Shown here: positions 46,375 to 59,605 of the stretch, one piece after another
Layout of the letters: each line of letters begins with the position of its first letter
Numbering within the stretch: the stretch's first letter is position 1
Assembly: GCA_034440575.1 (NCBI GenBank)
Contig: JAOTOL010001462.1
Coordinates: 124,001 to 188,000 of the forward strand
DNA: 64,000 nt
Direction of reading: 5' to 3'
From: Imbricaverruca yamaguchii
Lineage: Eukaryota; Arthropoda; Thecostraca; Neoverrucidae
Position numbers and translations under genes: made by a program
Notes under the pieces: model-generated
Databases searched by the model: none
Told to the model about the DNA's origin: nothing
What the model saw: the letters and a program-made list of their open reading frames with translations, nothing else

Positions 46375-46656
46375 AGACGAGAAGACTAAAATGAGAAGCG
46401 CTGCCGACTTTGACCTCGCCTAGCTCATGTGGTGGTCATATCATCGATGTGACCCAGATTATTGTTGCGTTTTCGTTGGAGAAATATCTGCACATAAATG
46501 TGCAAAACAGGAAGTATTTTGATGCCTCGGTCTGACAGCTCTCAGAAAGCATAACCCTAGAATGAAACTTTGATAAGAAGTCTCATTTTAGACGAGAAGA
46601 CTAAAATGAGAAGCGCTGCCGACTTTGACCTCGCCTAGCTCATGTGGTGGTCATAT
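46375..46656. repeat. exact 67-bp direct duplication
   Basis: The 67 bp beginning AGACGAGAAGACTAAAATGA and ending GGTGGTCATAT occur at about 46375-46441 and again, identically, at about 46590-46656, separated by about 148 bp. A short hairpin (TCTCATTTTAG...CTAAAATGAGA) sits at the left edge of the second copy. Confidence 0.9.
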
Positions 46657-47124
46657 GTACTGCCCCTCAGAGAATGTATTGTTGTCTTTTTCCCCGGGAT
46701 TAAAAACGCGGCAACACATGGACACCATAGCTTGCTATCCAGTGCTTTCTTATCCAGTGAGTCCGACAAATGTCACGTTTTCCTTGTAGGCACGAATTTG
46801 AAGAATGTTCACCGGATCCTTCATCATGCAGCGACGAATATCTAACCCGGTGCACCTTTGGACATAGGAAAATGTATCCCACTGTACCTTTCAGCTTACT
46901 TCTATAATCATTCAGGTTTTGCTACACATACACAAATTAGAGTATTTAGGGGCCGTTGGCCCGTGCCCCTCCATCCCTTAGGCGCAAAAGGCCAGTTACT
47001 GGCTAACAGGGCGCCGAATGCGCCCTTTTGTCCTGCAAGTAGTGTGCCCAAAGCTTGGATGGGTGTCCCAGATGGATGAAGGATGTCTCAGGTCTGAAAA
47101 CAAAAATATGTTGGTGTGCAAGGT

Positions 47125-47200
47125 GTGGGGATGGCCCAGTAATTGCGATGTTGAGCTCTGGATGCAAAGGTCCGGGGTTCAACACTGGCACCGCTCTGGA
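47125..47200 (+). repeat. tRNA-derived SINE head
   Basis: GATGGCCCAGTAATTGCGAT resembles an RNA polymerase III A box region. GTCCGGGGTTCAACACTGGC resembles the B box and T arm at tRNA-like spacing. The anticodon and acceptor arms do not pair well, so it is a SINE relic rather than a tRNA. A B-box-proximal GGTCCGGGGTTC element is typical of animal SINEs. Confidence 0.5.
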
Positions 47201-47289
47201 TAATTCCGAATCCCGCGGCCCACTGGCGACACAGTGAGGGTTCCGCTATTAGGCATGATTGTGCATACAGTGCGTCGTGAACCACCCAA

Positions 47290-50200
47290 TAAGCAAAAAG
47301 GTACGAAAATGTGCGCCGTGGATCTACACTACGACCCCAAGGCCTGTAGCCGCTTTCATAAACTGAGGGTGCACACCCATGATTGCATTATTTTTCAGGT
47401 TTTCGGTCGGTCCGAGCACTGCTCTCTCATTTCCCATGTGTTTGGTATTGACTATATGCGATTGATAATTGACATATCTATATTTCGGTGGATTATTTTA
47501 AACCAGGTGTGTATGCTTGACTAACGAAATTGTTTCCTTCGTTGTGAAGCTATTGCAAAATCATGTATTTATGAGATGATCATGCCATTAAGTATGTTTT
47601 CTTTCTCAACATTTAATGTGGGGTCTTTGAGTCCAGTGACTCCCTGTGCTGCGAAACACTGACATATGAGACCCGCGGTTCATACTTTGATAAGATGATA
47701 TGGCATCTGGCGTCGGCCGTGGGTGTCGCATTGGGCCACCGCAGGCTGAGCAGGGTTGTACTGGTGGTGCTAATGTGTTAGGTGTCGTCTGCAGAGCCCT
47801 GACCCATGACCCCGAGCGGTGGGGCGACGAGTGGGTTGCTTGTGGGAAACTGAAGGGGGATGCTGGTCTGCCTGAGCCAACAAAGCAACTAATATTATTA
47901 ACGGCTTGGCTGGTTGTCTGTCGAATCCAGAGTACGTCGGTTTACTATATAGGTATTAGTGCCACCGTCAGTGGCCATAGCCTACATCGGAGGTGGGCTG
48001 AACGTAGCGAAAGCCTGAATTATGAACGGCAGAACGTTTGTTGTTCTTTTTCCCAGAAGAGACGACGCACCGAAACGGTCACGGCAAGGACGTGCATATA
48101 GTGCATTCAGAAGCGGCATGCACGGCGCACGGGGCCGTTGTTAGGGAGGAGGTCCGGCGTAAGGGGTCAAGTTAGCCTCGCAATAATTCCTGAAAATGTG
48201 GAAAGTTCCATAATTGGAGTGCAGATGTCTCCCAGAATACTTCTCGAGGTGAGAATGGGTGACTGAAAAACAGAATACCCCTTGTTAAATACCTATATAC
48301 TTTTGCCTACTATTTTTGTTTCAAATTTCCAAATGCCCTTGAAGTATGAAGGAGAAGTTCCCTTGAGCATTGTGTACTTTTTGGAGGGCAATTGGTATTA
48401 TTGTGCTTTTGGGTATTCACGAGACAAATTTTTCATGCATTTTAAACCTCCGTGAAGAAAAGAAAGGGGCTAGGATTGGTTAGGCTAAGTAAGGTTCTAA
48501 TTTTTTTTCCGAGTTGGGAAATATTGTAATTTGTTCGGACTTTTCAAAAAGGGTTCGATTGCGTTAGGTTTTTAATTTCAAATTTTTTAGAACGATGCAT
48601 TTTTATTTAACCATTTATAAAACAAATCCTTACATGGGATGCTAGGCTATGTTGGGTTAGGTCATGTTGCAATTTTTAAACCCTTAACATCATTTGTGTA
48701 TGCTAACCTCACTCGACAGTCTTCAATTCGAAAATTCTGCTTGGCGCCCTAGCCTCTGCATGATTTCAAATACGCCACTGGACGGAAGTAACAAATTGAT
48801 AGGAACTGGAAGTATGTCAGGGAGATTGGATGGTACCGCCCCGCCATCTGACTGGTCTCCATTATAACGGAAAAGGCTCGTCAGATGTCACGCATTTGAT
48901 TTCCATAATCTTGTTCTTAAAACTTCTGACATTTGTGAAAAAGCATGACAATCTATGCTTTTCTTTCCTAGCCTTCCGTCCCCCCCCCCTCTCCACCAAT
49001 CACCATGACCTGCCTAGTCTTCTGAGCAGGAAAGGCCTCGAAGGAGCTCCTTACACCTACTATTGAGCAGTAAACACACAACCAAGTGCAGGCCCGGCTC
49101 CATCCCGTCCTTAGTAACAAACAAATACAATAGATGCAAACAATCTGTACATCTTCACAAGGCCAAAATAGGATATTGCGCACAGAAATCAGCCTCTGTT
49201 TCATGGATCCTTTTTTATTTTGGGTCCCCCTTAACAAAATTACGTCTACATTCCTCCTTATCAGCTCTACTCACTTTTGTTCAAAGGAAGCCCACCTAAA
49301 GCGGGCATCTACTATTGACATGCCACAAAATCAAGGTAGAAATATACTGTCTACTTTGACACAAACTTCATCCGCACAAGTATACAAATATCAACCCCTT
49401 TAGACAAAGCCTCGCTATCTAATCATGAACAACCCAGGCCCTTGAGTACCACTCGGTACTCGCTCCCAACATTGGAGAATTGGAGGATTGAAGGATTGAT
49501 GTCACCATACTTCTACTCCGAGTGTCAACTATGCTGCCTCTCAGGGTCTTGCATGTTTCTACAGCTTCCTTCGACATATCACTGCCTACATCGTTAACTT
49601 CTACAATTAATCATACTGTTGCAGCACATATACTACCACTCTACAATCCGCAACCATACTAGCCTAACGCTACTACTCTACTCCAGAACCCTTTCTAGCT
49701 AAACGCTCACATTCAGAAACCGGGTTTGGGGAGCAGTAAATAATTTCCGATTTCGAAGGAAAAAAATCTTCGTTTGATATGAACATGCGTCGACCCTGTT
49801 TAACACCCGATATATCATATGCCTAAGGCCTGCTATATCAGGAAATGTCCTTAGAGTTACAGAAAATTTCATTTTGGTGCAAATTTTTGGTTTAAATTCA
49901 CCAATGGGGGAAGGGACATGTTCCCTTTGACCTCGCTGGATCCGACCCTACGGGATCAACTTCCTTAGCTTAGACCCTTGAGAAATATGCACGAGTCTGA
50001 CTAGTTAGGTTATTGTTACAAGACCCACCAAATACGTAACCATCGAGTCACATCAGTTATTTTTGTCATCATGAGAGAAATAACTGCTAACAATGGTGCG
50101 GCCAGAAACTTCTTAAGGGGGGGGACCCCGGAAAATGTGATGAAACACAGGACGCTTCCGGCGCGCGAAGCGCTTCGTAAATTTGTGGTGTTCCGTGATT

Positions 50201-53200
50201 AAAATCCCAACATTTCTCAATCCATCGTATTTTAGGGTGCTAAGGGTGTAGTGGGAGGTGGGCCCCGCCCTGCCCGCACTATCGGATAAGCCTTTGACTG
50301 CTAGCTCTAGCCTGCTCGTCCCTCGAAGCCCCTTCCTCACAGATGCTCCTCCAATTATCCTAAGACCTGAAACTTATTACTCGTCCAGGACGGGGTTCTT
50401 CTCCCTTTAACACGATGACCGGAGAAAAGGCGGAATCCATGCACTACTGTTCTGTTTCGACGATGTCATGCATGTACAGGGATATTGTAATGAAGTCTTC
50501 TGATTGTCTCGCAAATTGATACTACATCCTACGCAAAAAAAAATTGGAGATCGCTAGTAATTATGAAAGCTGCAGGCATGGCTGGAGATGCCGGTCAGAG
50601 AGAGATGGGACGGGCCCCTGGTTTTGCACTGGTTGGGTTTAAGTGTTAGTGTCTCACTTTGCATTTTCAGTAGTTTGAACATATGTCCCGAAAATAAGAA
50701 CCCGGACCACCCCGCCACTGGTTTGATCACAGATTTCCACTCTTCAATGCGATGTACAAATGCTCCCGAACGTCGGCCAACCGGCCCTCCGCCCAGTTGC
50801 CATGTGTTCAAGGTCACAAAGGCTTCGTTGGCATAACGGCTCGACGCGCCGGAGGATCTCAACCTCATTTGATCCTATCGACCCCCCCCCCTCTCCAAAA
50901 TCCCGGTTAGCGTTATGAGTAAGGTTTTCAGGTGCGCGTGCTACACCAATTTGGTAGCTGAGAGCGGATTTCGCTCTCTTCCCCGGTGTGGTTTTTCGAC
51001 TGCCGTCCCCTTCCCAATTGTGATAGGGGGAGAAACTCGGTGACTTTTTCTAACTTTCTTCTATAGTCGCAAAATTTTAATCGCGTGACTACACCAGAGG
51101 CGGCTCCAGGGCAAATATTGGGAGGCACCTCTGACGGATTGTTGCGAAAACGTAGGAACAGCATGCCTAAATATCATCATCGTGTTACTTTTCAGGTGAT
51201 TGTAATTTTTTATTCAGTTGCTCATATTATCTTGTTTACCTACAAAAATGCCTATTTTGAGCCAAATCATGTCAGAGGCGAATCCAGGGGAAGACAAAAT
51301 TGGCAACAAGCGACCGGTTTTCTAAAAGCGGCATCATTACGTTGCCGTTATAAAGTTTGGAGGAAGGAGGAGGACAAACGGTAATAATGCGTCACAAGCA
51401 GTGACGGAGCCATAAATGTTCTCAATGGCAGATCCAGTCGATGACGAAGTGTTCAGGACATGCACAAATACGCTCAACGTATCTTCCAGCCAGACATCCC
51501 TTTCAGAGGAAAAGGCGCCCCATTGAAACGAAGAGGCACTCCCCGGTATCCTCGAGATCACCCCACCCCCACCCCAACCTGCCCGACCAACGAATTTTGC
51601 CGGCCGAATGAAAAGATCGAACTAAGCACCTCCAAGGAAAATATGTCCCCACCTGAGAATTCCTGCATCAGCCCATAATCAGGGTCTTTTATAATATGAT
51701 TCCTAGTGACTACTTTGCATGAGTGTTGATTTCTGAAAATGATGGGGGGGGGGGAGTGGAGGCAAATACACGAAGGGAATGGGTAAGCCGAAATGGATTG
51801 ATTGAGGGCACATTCCATGGCGTCATATGTTAAAAGTTGAGAATATTGAGAATATGCAGACCCATGCGGCTTTAATTTTTCTCCATGTTTTCCTCCTGAC
51901 TTTGCTATTGCAAAAAAGCCCATCTCGACATCACAAAAATATAGATCTGACCGGTAAAATTATCTTGAATTATTCAGTTTTGAAATGGGCCCAATAGATT
52001 CCGAGATCTAAGGGGGACAGTTTTGGAATGCCCTCCCCAAATCTACAGATTCAGGTCTAGCAAAACCATACCGTAAAAGGGTTAAGTTAATTTCGTACCA
52101 GGTGTCTTATCACCTTTCATGGGCTGCTATTGTCCCCAGCTCCGTTATAGCTCCATTATCTCCTATACCCACCTACGAAAGTTTACCGTAAACATTTTTT
52201 TCTCGCAAATTTATGGATACATATCACTGACTTTCAGTACAAACTCAGAATCAATATGTACTTGTGGCGACCTAATTCTGATATTCAAACGCTTGCATTC
52301 TTTGGTAAGAGAATTTTCCATAGCCATTTTACTTCTATGGGTTCGCCAATGGTATAATACACAAGTTAGCTCATTGGCTATGTGGTATAATATGAATAAG
52401 GGCATGCAAAGTACGTGAAGTACTAGACTAAAGCCATCCCTTCGATGATAGCGTAATTAATACTACTTTGGTAAAACCAGTAACTTGTTGAACCAACTTT
52501 CGCCTCCCTTTGATCCGCCCTTGACATATTAGGCTTAAAATAAGCATTTCAATAGATCAAGAAGGTAGTATGAGCAGTTGAATTTCACGTTATAGTCACC
52601 TGAACAGTGAAAATATTCAGATCTACGTCCTATTCCTAAGCTTTCCAATGTATGTAAAAAGTGCCTTCCAGAATTGATTCCTGGAGCCGCCTGTGATGCG
52701 ATTAAGACACGAAAATGTCGGCACGACGTAGAGTAAAGAAAGGTAGGAATGTTTATCAAATTTCACGCTCTTACCACATCAAGGTAGGGAACGACAGACG
52801 AAAAACCACAAGCATGAAGAATCTCCCTAAACGGAAGATGCCAAACGAAGGTGCTTGAGGAGCCACAAATTAATATAACTTCGCCGCTGCTACTATCATG
52901 GAATGTACCGGCATATTGTAGAAGCTAAATACATCGATAAATTACGTTGGCTTCACCAAAATAGCACTCACCTTTGAATTCTGTCCAAATCCTCTCCTGG
53001 CTGGAGCAAGCTGCAAACATCATCGAGCCGCACACCACGCTGCAAACATGATCCAGTCGCGCCCTCCAATTCGGTGTAGTGGTGGGCAACGATACTTACG
53101 TTCAAGCCTGTACTTTGTCCTCGTGAAGGGCGCACAACCCAACTATATATATTTTTCATGTGTGTGGTAAATGGCCTAAAACTAAAAAGAATATGGTATA

Positions 53201-53515
53201 GTTTTTCTGGTTGCATGTGGTCAATAATTTAATTCAATTTATTTGCACTCACAGTTGGCAAGAAACAAGTACCAAAGAAGTACTCATTCGTTCCCCACCA
53301 TGAATTCGGACGTCACTAAATATTTCAGCTTGCTCACACTTTATCTGCACAGTACACACACACACACCTGCTGGACACACACGGTCACAAATATGGTGAA
53401 AACCGAGAATGTCGAGAAAAATCTTCAGGTGACTGGTAAGCATCTGATAATGCTGCAGACGAAGATTTAATACCGAGGACGTCAAAAATGGCCTCGGTAT
53501 ACACGAAGTACAAGT
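47290..53515. other. no gene seen in about 6 kb
   Basis: The longest orphan ORF is plus 47700-48101 (133 codons, with no domain). A GGTTAGGCTAAGTAAGG-type tract lies at 48480-48665. Poly-C and poly-G runs lie at about 48980, 50113, 50881 and 51742. At 53469-53501 ATACCGAGG and its inverse CCTCGGTAT bracket a 13-bp loop. It is unassigned otherwise. Confidence 0.4.
51722..51850 (+). repeat. dispersed repeat E, copy 3
   Basis: GTTGATTTCTGAAAATG, a G run, CACGAAGGGAATGGG and GGGCACATTCCAT align with 26098-26220. Confidence 0.5.
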
Positions 53516-53519
53516 GCAC

Positions 53520-53762
<243 letters not shown>

Positions 53763-54099
53763 ATGTACTTTGTTCTTTGCAAAGTAGGAAATACATAATC
53801 CATTGCATTGCTATTTGGATGCGAATGCATTAAAAAGGTATATCGCCTGTAAGCATCCTGTTCGCTGTAATATTTAAAGTCGGTATAGGAAGTTAACATG
53901 CAGCAAAAGAAGTCATCCGTCCGCATAAATACAGTAAGCCACAAACACCTGTACGTTACTATCAAGGGAGACCAAATTGGGTTCAAGCACCCAAGGTGTG
54001 CTAATTGTGCTAGCACCATAGGCGAACGGTTCCCAGGAGGTGCTGGTTTTTGACGTGAGAAAGACCTAGAACCCTGGAGGTGCAAAATCGGAAGAAGCC

Positions 54100-54299
54100 A
54101 TGGGTACTCATTTCAAGCACCCTGCTATTAAATATAGCAGAATCAAAAGGTGCTAGTTATAAGCACCATGCTTTTATTTAGCACCTTACATTTTGCGATG
54201 TGATGCAAACTCCAGGAAGGTGCTTAGTTAAAGCAGCCCTGTAGTACTGAAATTTGACATCTGAAGTAGCACCCATGGGCTGCTAATCATCTTTTACAG
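54100..54299. other. no gene seen; GGTGCT-rich flank
   Basis: Contains several AAGGTGCT/AGCACC motifs in both orientations (GGTGCTAGTT, AGCACCATGC, AGCACCTTAC, GGTGCTTAGT). This may be the edge of an uncharacterised repeat upstream of the LINE. Confidence 0.35.
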
Positions 54300-54656
54300 T
54301 GTACCTTCCCGCCCCGCTAACATATCCTCAGCTATCTACAACTTTAAGCTTCTAGACCGACTCTTCAGTATCTTCAAACGCAACTCTACCACATCGCCAC
54401 TACATTAGCCTCTACGAGCTCCTACGTCTGTCTCTACGTGTTCTTACATCAGCCTCTACATCTTCAAGACCGATCTTCTGTGTCACAGTGCAGTGTCCCT
54501 TCGTCTTCACTTCAGCTTCTTCTACCTACCAGGCCACTACTTAACTACAAGGTCAGTCCGGCGCTGCTGCCACTCCCCCACCCAGGACTCCCACAAACTC
54601 CCACCCGACCTTCCCGCTAGTGCCCTCTGCACGATCTTTATCTGATCTGTCTATCT

Positions 54657-55800
54657 ATGTTCTCTTCAAGCACAGTTTCTGACTTCTTTGTGTATTCTTC
54701 GTCTTTCTCTGCCCCCACTTTTACACCTGTCGGGCTTCCTTCATGTCCTTCTGAACCCCTTCGCCAAAACTTGTTCTTACTGTACACTGTGCACTGTGTC
54801 ACACTGCGCCGCACACCTGCTATACCACCCTTTGATCAACGCCACCAACAAACCAAACGCGCACAACAGCACAAATCCGAACATCACAAACATGAACACC
54901 ACACCTCACCCAACTGGGGAATTCTTCCTCTGCCTATGGGCTCCCTCGACCCCTGGTTGGTGAAGGGGGAGATCACCAGAAACACAGTGGTGCCCCTGAT
55001 CGGGAAACAACTCACATCGGGGCACTCCTCATACAAGTACACTCCGATATAGATGGCATAATTATACCAACAATACACAAAATACACGACACACCTATCT
55101 CGATCACCCCAGCCACAAAACTTAACACATCACAAGGCACAATACACACACTGGAGCTGGCCGGTATCGCGGTGGAGACCCTGGTCTCCCGGATGGAGAA
55201 GCATGGTGTCTCCGCCGCATACAGGCCGGTTCCAAGACCAGGGCAACCACCATCACACATCATCATACTGACTTTCCGCACCCGGACCCCACCAAAGCAC
55301 CTCAAAGCGGAGTCTCTCCGCTACACTGCCACACCACGCGCATCCCTTTCGCGGCGCTGTAAAAAGTGCCAACGTTACGGCCACTCCGTGGGGGGGGGGT
55401 GCCCACTCCAACACACACACACATGCGGCCGATGTGCACAACAACACGATACAGACACATGCCAAAGCGGAGAGGCCTGCTGCGCCGCCTGCGTGGGGGG
55501 GGGAGCACAAGGCTGGGGACAGGACCTGCCCCCGGTGGATGACAGAGAAAGAAATTATCCGCCTGATCCGCCGGCAACCAACAGCCTCCCTCTACCCACA
55601 AACCTCACCCTCAGCAGACGAGTCACCAACAAACACAATCCACACGTACACCGACCGGGACACCGACATGGAGGAACACACTGACGCTGGACACTCACCA
55701 ACAGACACAGAACAGACAATCTACCCACACAAACTACCACACCCCGCCCACCAACAGCCACCCCTCACTCACCAACAACAAAAGCCAGGGAAAGGCTAAA
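54657..55800 (+). pseudogene. LINE ORF1 (gag-like, zinc knuckle), broken
   Basis: ORF1 proteins of this group bind the element's RNA. The central part (55172-55684) reads IIILTFRTRTPPKHLKAESL, then the knuckle region CKKCQRYGHS...CPLQHTHTCGRC...CQSGEACCAAC. This matches the 'RCFKCQRFGHxxxxC...CxxC' layout of Jockey/I ORF1. The expected CPxWxxEKEI segment is present as CPRWMTEKEIIRL, but in another frame (near 55530-55560). A frameshift therefore lies at the G run near 55496-55502. The N-terminal part (54657-55052, ending LIGKQLTSGHSSYKYTPI) stops before the knuckle. ORF2 starts 52 bp after its end. Confidence 0.75.
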
Positions 55801-55851
55801 AAGACCCAACTCACCGAAAAGACCACACACGCGCGCCAACACCCAAAAACA

Positions 55852-56570
55852 ATGAACAAAATCATACAATGGAACACACACGGACTCATTAGACATTGGC
55901 CTGCATTCAAGCATTATGCACTAGAGACAAATGACAGAGCACTATGCACTCAAGAAACACATTTCAAACCTAACGACCCATATCAATTTCACTTCCCTCA
56001 CTACACACTACACAGACAAGACACACACAACCCACACAGATCAGGCGGTGTAAGCACATACATTAGGAACACGACCCCTCACCGCCTGATACAATTCAAC
56101 ACCACCTCAGACATGCTACTAACTGAAATTCATGTACACAACATAGCTTATACACTCATCAACACTTACGATCGCCCCTGGCGAAACACAGAAACCCTCT
56201 CGGAATTAAATAACGCACTTGACCAAATCCGCAAACCCATCATTCTCACCGGATATTTCAATTCGCACCACCCCTATGGGACACCCGCACAGCACAACAC
56301 AATCACAGAGCGCACACACTCATCGCAATAGCCACACAACGTAATCTCACAATATACAACACCGGCTCATTAACCTATCTCGTACCAATCAGCTCCCACC
56401 TCCCAACGACTCCAGATGTCACACTCGCTTCCTCACTTACAGCCCTCACCCTACCCTGGACATCCGACTCCGACCCACACTTCAGCGACCACGCACCAAT
56501 CACCATTACCTTCCACCAAATCCCGACCACTGGCCCACCCAACCCCAAGCCAGGCCGGTGGAACCTAAAA
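55852..56570 (+). pseudogene. LINE ORF2 endonuclease domain, broken
   Basis: This APE-type nuclease nicks target DNA to start reverse transcription. Visible motifs from the ATG at 55852 are KIIQWNTHGL, CTQETHF (catalytic Glu), RSGGVSTYIRN and ILTGYFNSHHPYG. The last should read GDFNxHH, so a key Asp is replaced by Tyr. The first frame stops at 56331. The continuation in another frame (AHTLIAIATQRNLTIYNTGS, then SDHAPITI, to RWNLKK) completes the domain to about 56575. Confidence 0.8.
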
Positions 56571-57167
56571 AAGTAACATCCTGGGTCCCCTTTTCAGAAT
56601 CCTTAGCCGCACAAACAGTACACATTCCACAACACATACCAGAACAGTTTGCAGACATACTCCTCACCACAGCACACGAACACATACCACGAGCAAAACC
56701 AAGACACCAACACCAACCTCGCGCGGCTCTCTGGTGGAGCGAAGAGTGCCATCGGGCGATCCGCGCGAGGAACTACGCACGTCACAGATATGAGAGACAC
56801 CACACACCAGAAACACTCAGACCATACAAACGAGAAAGAACATTATGCAAACCCACCATTAAACAAGCCAAAAAGACTTTCCGGAATACATTTTGCACCC
56901 AGTGTAATAGATTCACTCCTCTCGGCGAAATTTAGACACTCCTTAGAGACCTTTCAACACAGACAAAGACCGGCATGCAAAGAACTCACACTTAAACACA
57001 ACAACACTGTCACGGACCCACAAATAATATCAAACATATTCGCACACCACTACCATCTCAGATCGTCTACACTTCCACGAACACTCTCACCTCCAATCAG
57101 ACACTCACGTCCACACTTTTACAACACTAGATACAGAACTAGAATTAGCACTCACACATACAGGTAA
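56558..57167 (+). pseudogene. LINE ORF2 linker between endonuclease and RT, broken
   Basis: LWWSEECHRAIRARNYARHR and IKQAKKTFRNTFC match the 'PWWNxEC..A...R......K...A..I+.AKK..W' linker typical of I/Jockey elements. It then shifts frame near 56880-56930 to FRHSLETFQHRQRPACKELT and HNNTVTDPQIISNIFAHHY. Confidence 0.7.
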
Positions 57168-57329
57168 CACAGGTGTAACATACAACATTCACTTCAAACA
57201 CCTACAAGCCTCAGCACTGTAAACACTACTCGACACTTACAACACCGCATGGACCACACATACATACCTACAATCCTGATTACCCGTCTCTCTCATACAT
57301 ATACCTAGATTAAACACGGACTTTGCACT

Positions 57330-58100
57330 TCCTATCGCCCTATTGCCCTCACTAGCTGCTTCCACAAACTATTCGAACGTCTTGTCAAAAAACGCCTTCT
57401 CTACATCATCCAAACACAAAAACTAATCTCTCCTATTCAGTCAGGCTTGCTTCCTAATCGTTCATGCTTAGATAACTTCACTTACCTTGTCACACATATC
57501 CAGGACGCGGCAGGAGGGAGACGCTCCGCTGTCACCGTCTTCCTGGACCTCAAACAAGCCTACGACACCATCAACATAACAGCACTACTACAACACCTGC
57601 ACAACATAGATATATAGGGCAGACTACTACACTATCTTCACTCCTATCTTCTAAAACGCTCATTTCGAGTCAAAATTTGACCCCATACTTCAGCCACACC
57701 ATTCCCCACAACTGGCCTAATGCAAGGTTCCGACCCTAGTCCCCTGCTCTTTATTTTAGGTCTAAATTCAGTTATCACAGGCAACCTTCCGGTCAAAATG
57801 TCAATATAACCTGACGACATAGTCAGATATGGACATTACACGTAACACCAAACAACGCACTAGGAATGCTTCAAATCACATTAATACAACTTCGTAGCAA
57901 ACTCACCTCCCTAAACCTACACATTGCACCACACAAATCAAAATGCATAATTTTCGGCTACCACAAATACACAGACTTACCACCACTAAAAAGATACCAG
58001 ACTCCCATCCCATTCGTTACCACGGCAACATTTCTAGGCATCACTTTAGACCAAAGACTCACTTTCCGGCCACACATCTTAGACATCCAAAAACGAGCAT
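57330..58100 (+). pseudogene. LINE reverse transcriptase core, broken
   Basis: An ATG-less frame from 57330 to 57618 reads SYRPIALTSCFHKLFERLVK, then LISPIQSGLLPNRSCLDNF and VTVFLDLKQAYDTI. These are RT motifs including the first catalytic Asp. After stops, GLMQGSDPSPLLF (about 57718-57756) stands for GxPQGSxLSPLLF. At 57804-57818 the catalytic box reads I, stop, P, D, D, so both aspartates survive but the Tyr-Ala before them is lost. The 57866-58102 frame (CIIFGYHKYTDLPPLKRY, FLGITLDQRLTF) is the post-RT segment. Confidence 0.85.
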
Positions 58101-58271
58101 AAAAAAGAATAAACATCCTTCGAGCACTATCTGGCACAAACTGTGGATCCGACCGAAACACACTTCTAACCCTTTACAATTCGATCATTCGGCCAATTTT
58201 GCAATACGGATCCCCACTCTTCGAAAATGGAACTAAATCAACCATAAAAATTATAGATCATCTTCAACGCA

Positions 58272-58685
58272 ATGTTTACAACTAACCACAGGAGCCTATA
58301 TCATTTCACCTCCTCTTGCTCTTCACATATACAACCACATACCAGAACTGAAGCACAGATGCACAGAAACAGAATTAAATATCACTACAAAACACAACTC
58401 ATCACACAACACCCATGCTCTCAGGCATTAAAACTCCGCACCAAACGCTTACACGAACTCATGAACGCAACAGGACTCAAAACTACAATAGGCTGCCGCA
58501 TTCACCAACACGCACATAGACTACACATCGCACTCCCCACAGCAAAAGCCCTCCCACCACCCACTGCATGGTGGAAACACCAATCACCCAAAACACACCT
58601 CTTCATAGACAAACCAAAGCACACATATACATACGCAGAAATACAACAACTATTCCTCCGCTTCAAATCACAATATCCCAATTAA
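58272..58685 (+). pseudogene. LINE ORF2 post-RT region
   Basis: A 137-codon frame with QALKLRTKRLHELMNATGL, between RT and RNase H. It corresponds to the connection segment seen in RNase H-bearing LINEs. No catalytic motif is present. Confidence 0.6.
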
Positions 58686-58699
58686 AACATCATTTTTCA

Positions 58700-59520
58700 A
58701 AATCACACACAGCAGACAGGCACCGCGGCGATGCTGCACCCCAACGCAGTACCGCCGCGGGTCATCCTTCGTGCCCGTCTGCATGACACAGCATCCACCT
58801 ACACAGCAGAACTCTTCGCAATTTTCTAGGCATACGCCACCATTTAGAACACACAAACCGACCACAACATCATAGCCACTGAAGCAAAATCAGTATTAGA
58901 AAGCATTACACCCTTCACCAAAAACAAACACCCACTCATCCCCAAAATACTCTATATTCACAAACAACTCAACGTTAGAGAACGCCCATTTCTTCTGTGG
59001 ATCCCAAGCCACACAAACATTCCAGGCAACGAACACGCAGACACCGAAGCCAACATAGCCACAACACTACAACAAACCACACCATGCCCACTCTCACAAT
59101 CCGATTACTGCCACACAATACACCAGGCGATCAACAAAGACATTTAACAAACATGGGACACAACAATTACGCAACTACACGAAATACACCCAAAACACGA
59201 ACTCTGACACACCATCAACCAAAACTTGAGAGAAAACGAACGCACACTAACTCGATTACGTCTCGGACACACTGCACTCACGGACTCCTACCTCTTACAA
59301 CAATGCCCATGACCATAATGCATAACATGTCAACGAACACTCACATTTATACACATACTCATCTACTGTGCCAAATACAACACCGAAAGACAACCTATCA
59401 CAAACTACTGCAACATGAACAACATCCCACTAAGCATCACGACGTTTTTCAACGACGACCATTCAACATTACAGGAACACCTCTTCCACTTTCTCGCTAC
59501 CACACGCCTACTCCATGAGC
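58700..59520 (+). pseudogene. LINE RNase H and C-terminal Cys-His region, broken
   Basis: One frame, with stops, reads STYTAELFAIF (about 58790), then FLLWIPSHTNIPGNEHADTE (about 58990-59048). These match the RNase H motifs YTAELxAI and WIPSHxxIxGNExAD. LTRLRLGHTALTDSYLL (about 59248-59298) and a Cys/His stretch CxxC...HIL...C (about 59310-59375) follow, the standard C-terminus of the group. The 173-codon ORF at 58997-59518 is a shadow in another frame. Confidence 0.8.
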
Positions 59521-59605
59521 TATGAAAAAATCGAAAGATATGTGAAAAATAAAAACAGAAAATCAACAAAAGCGGAAAAAACAAAACAAACAAAAAACAA
59601 TAACC

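Larger units (their letters stand above)
54300..59605 (+). mobile_element. near full-length, inactivated I/Jockey-group LINE
   Basis: In order on the plus strand: a 5' region, a gag-like ORF1 with zinc knuckles, an AP-type endonuclease, a reverse transcriptase, RNase H, a CCHC-like C-terminus, and an A-rich tail with AATAAA at about 59530-59600. The sense strand is strikingly rich in A and C. RNase H plus a Cys-rich ORF1 points to the I/R1/LOA/Jockey assemblage. The exact clade needs a tree. Multiple stops and frameshifts in every ORF mean it cannot move on its own. The 5' boundary is approximate. Confidence 0.85.

Noticed and set aside
47700..48101. 133-codon plus ORF
   Set aside because: No recognisable domain, and unique DNA without other coding signs.
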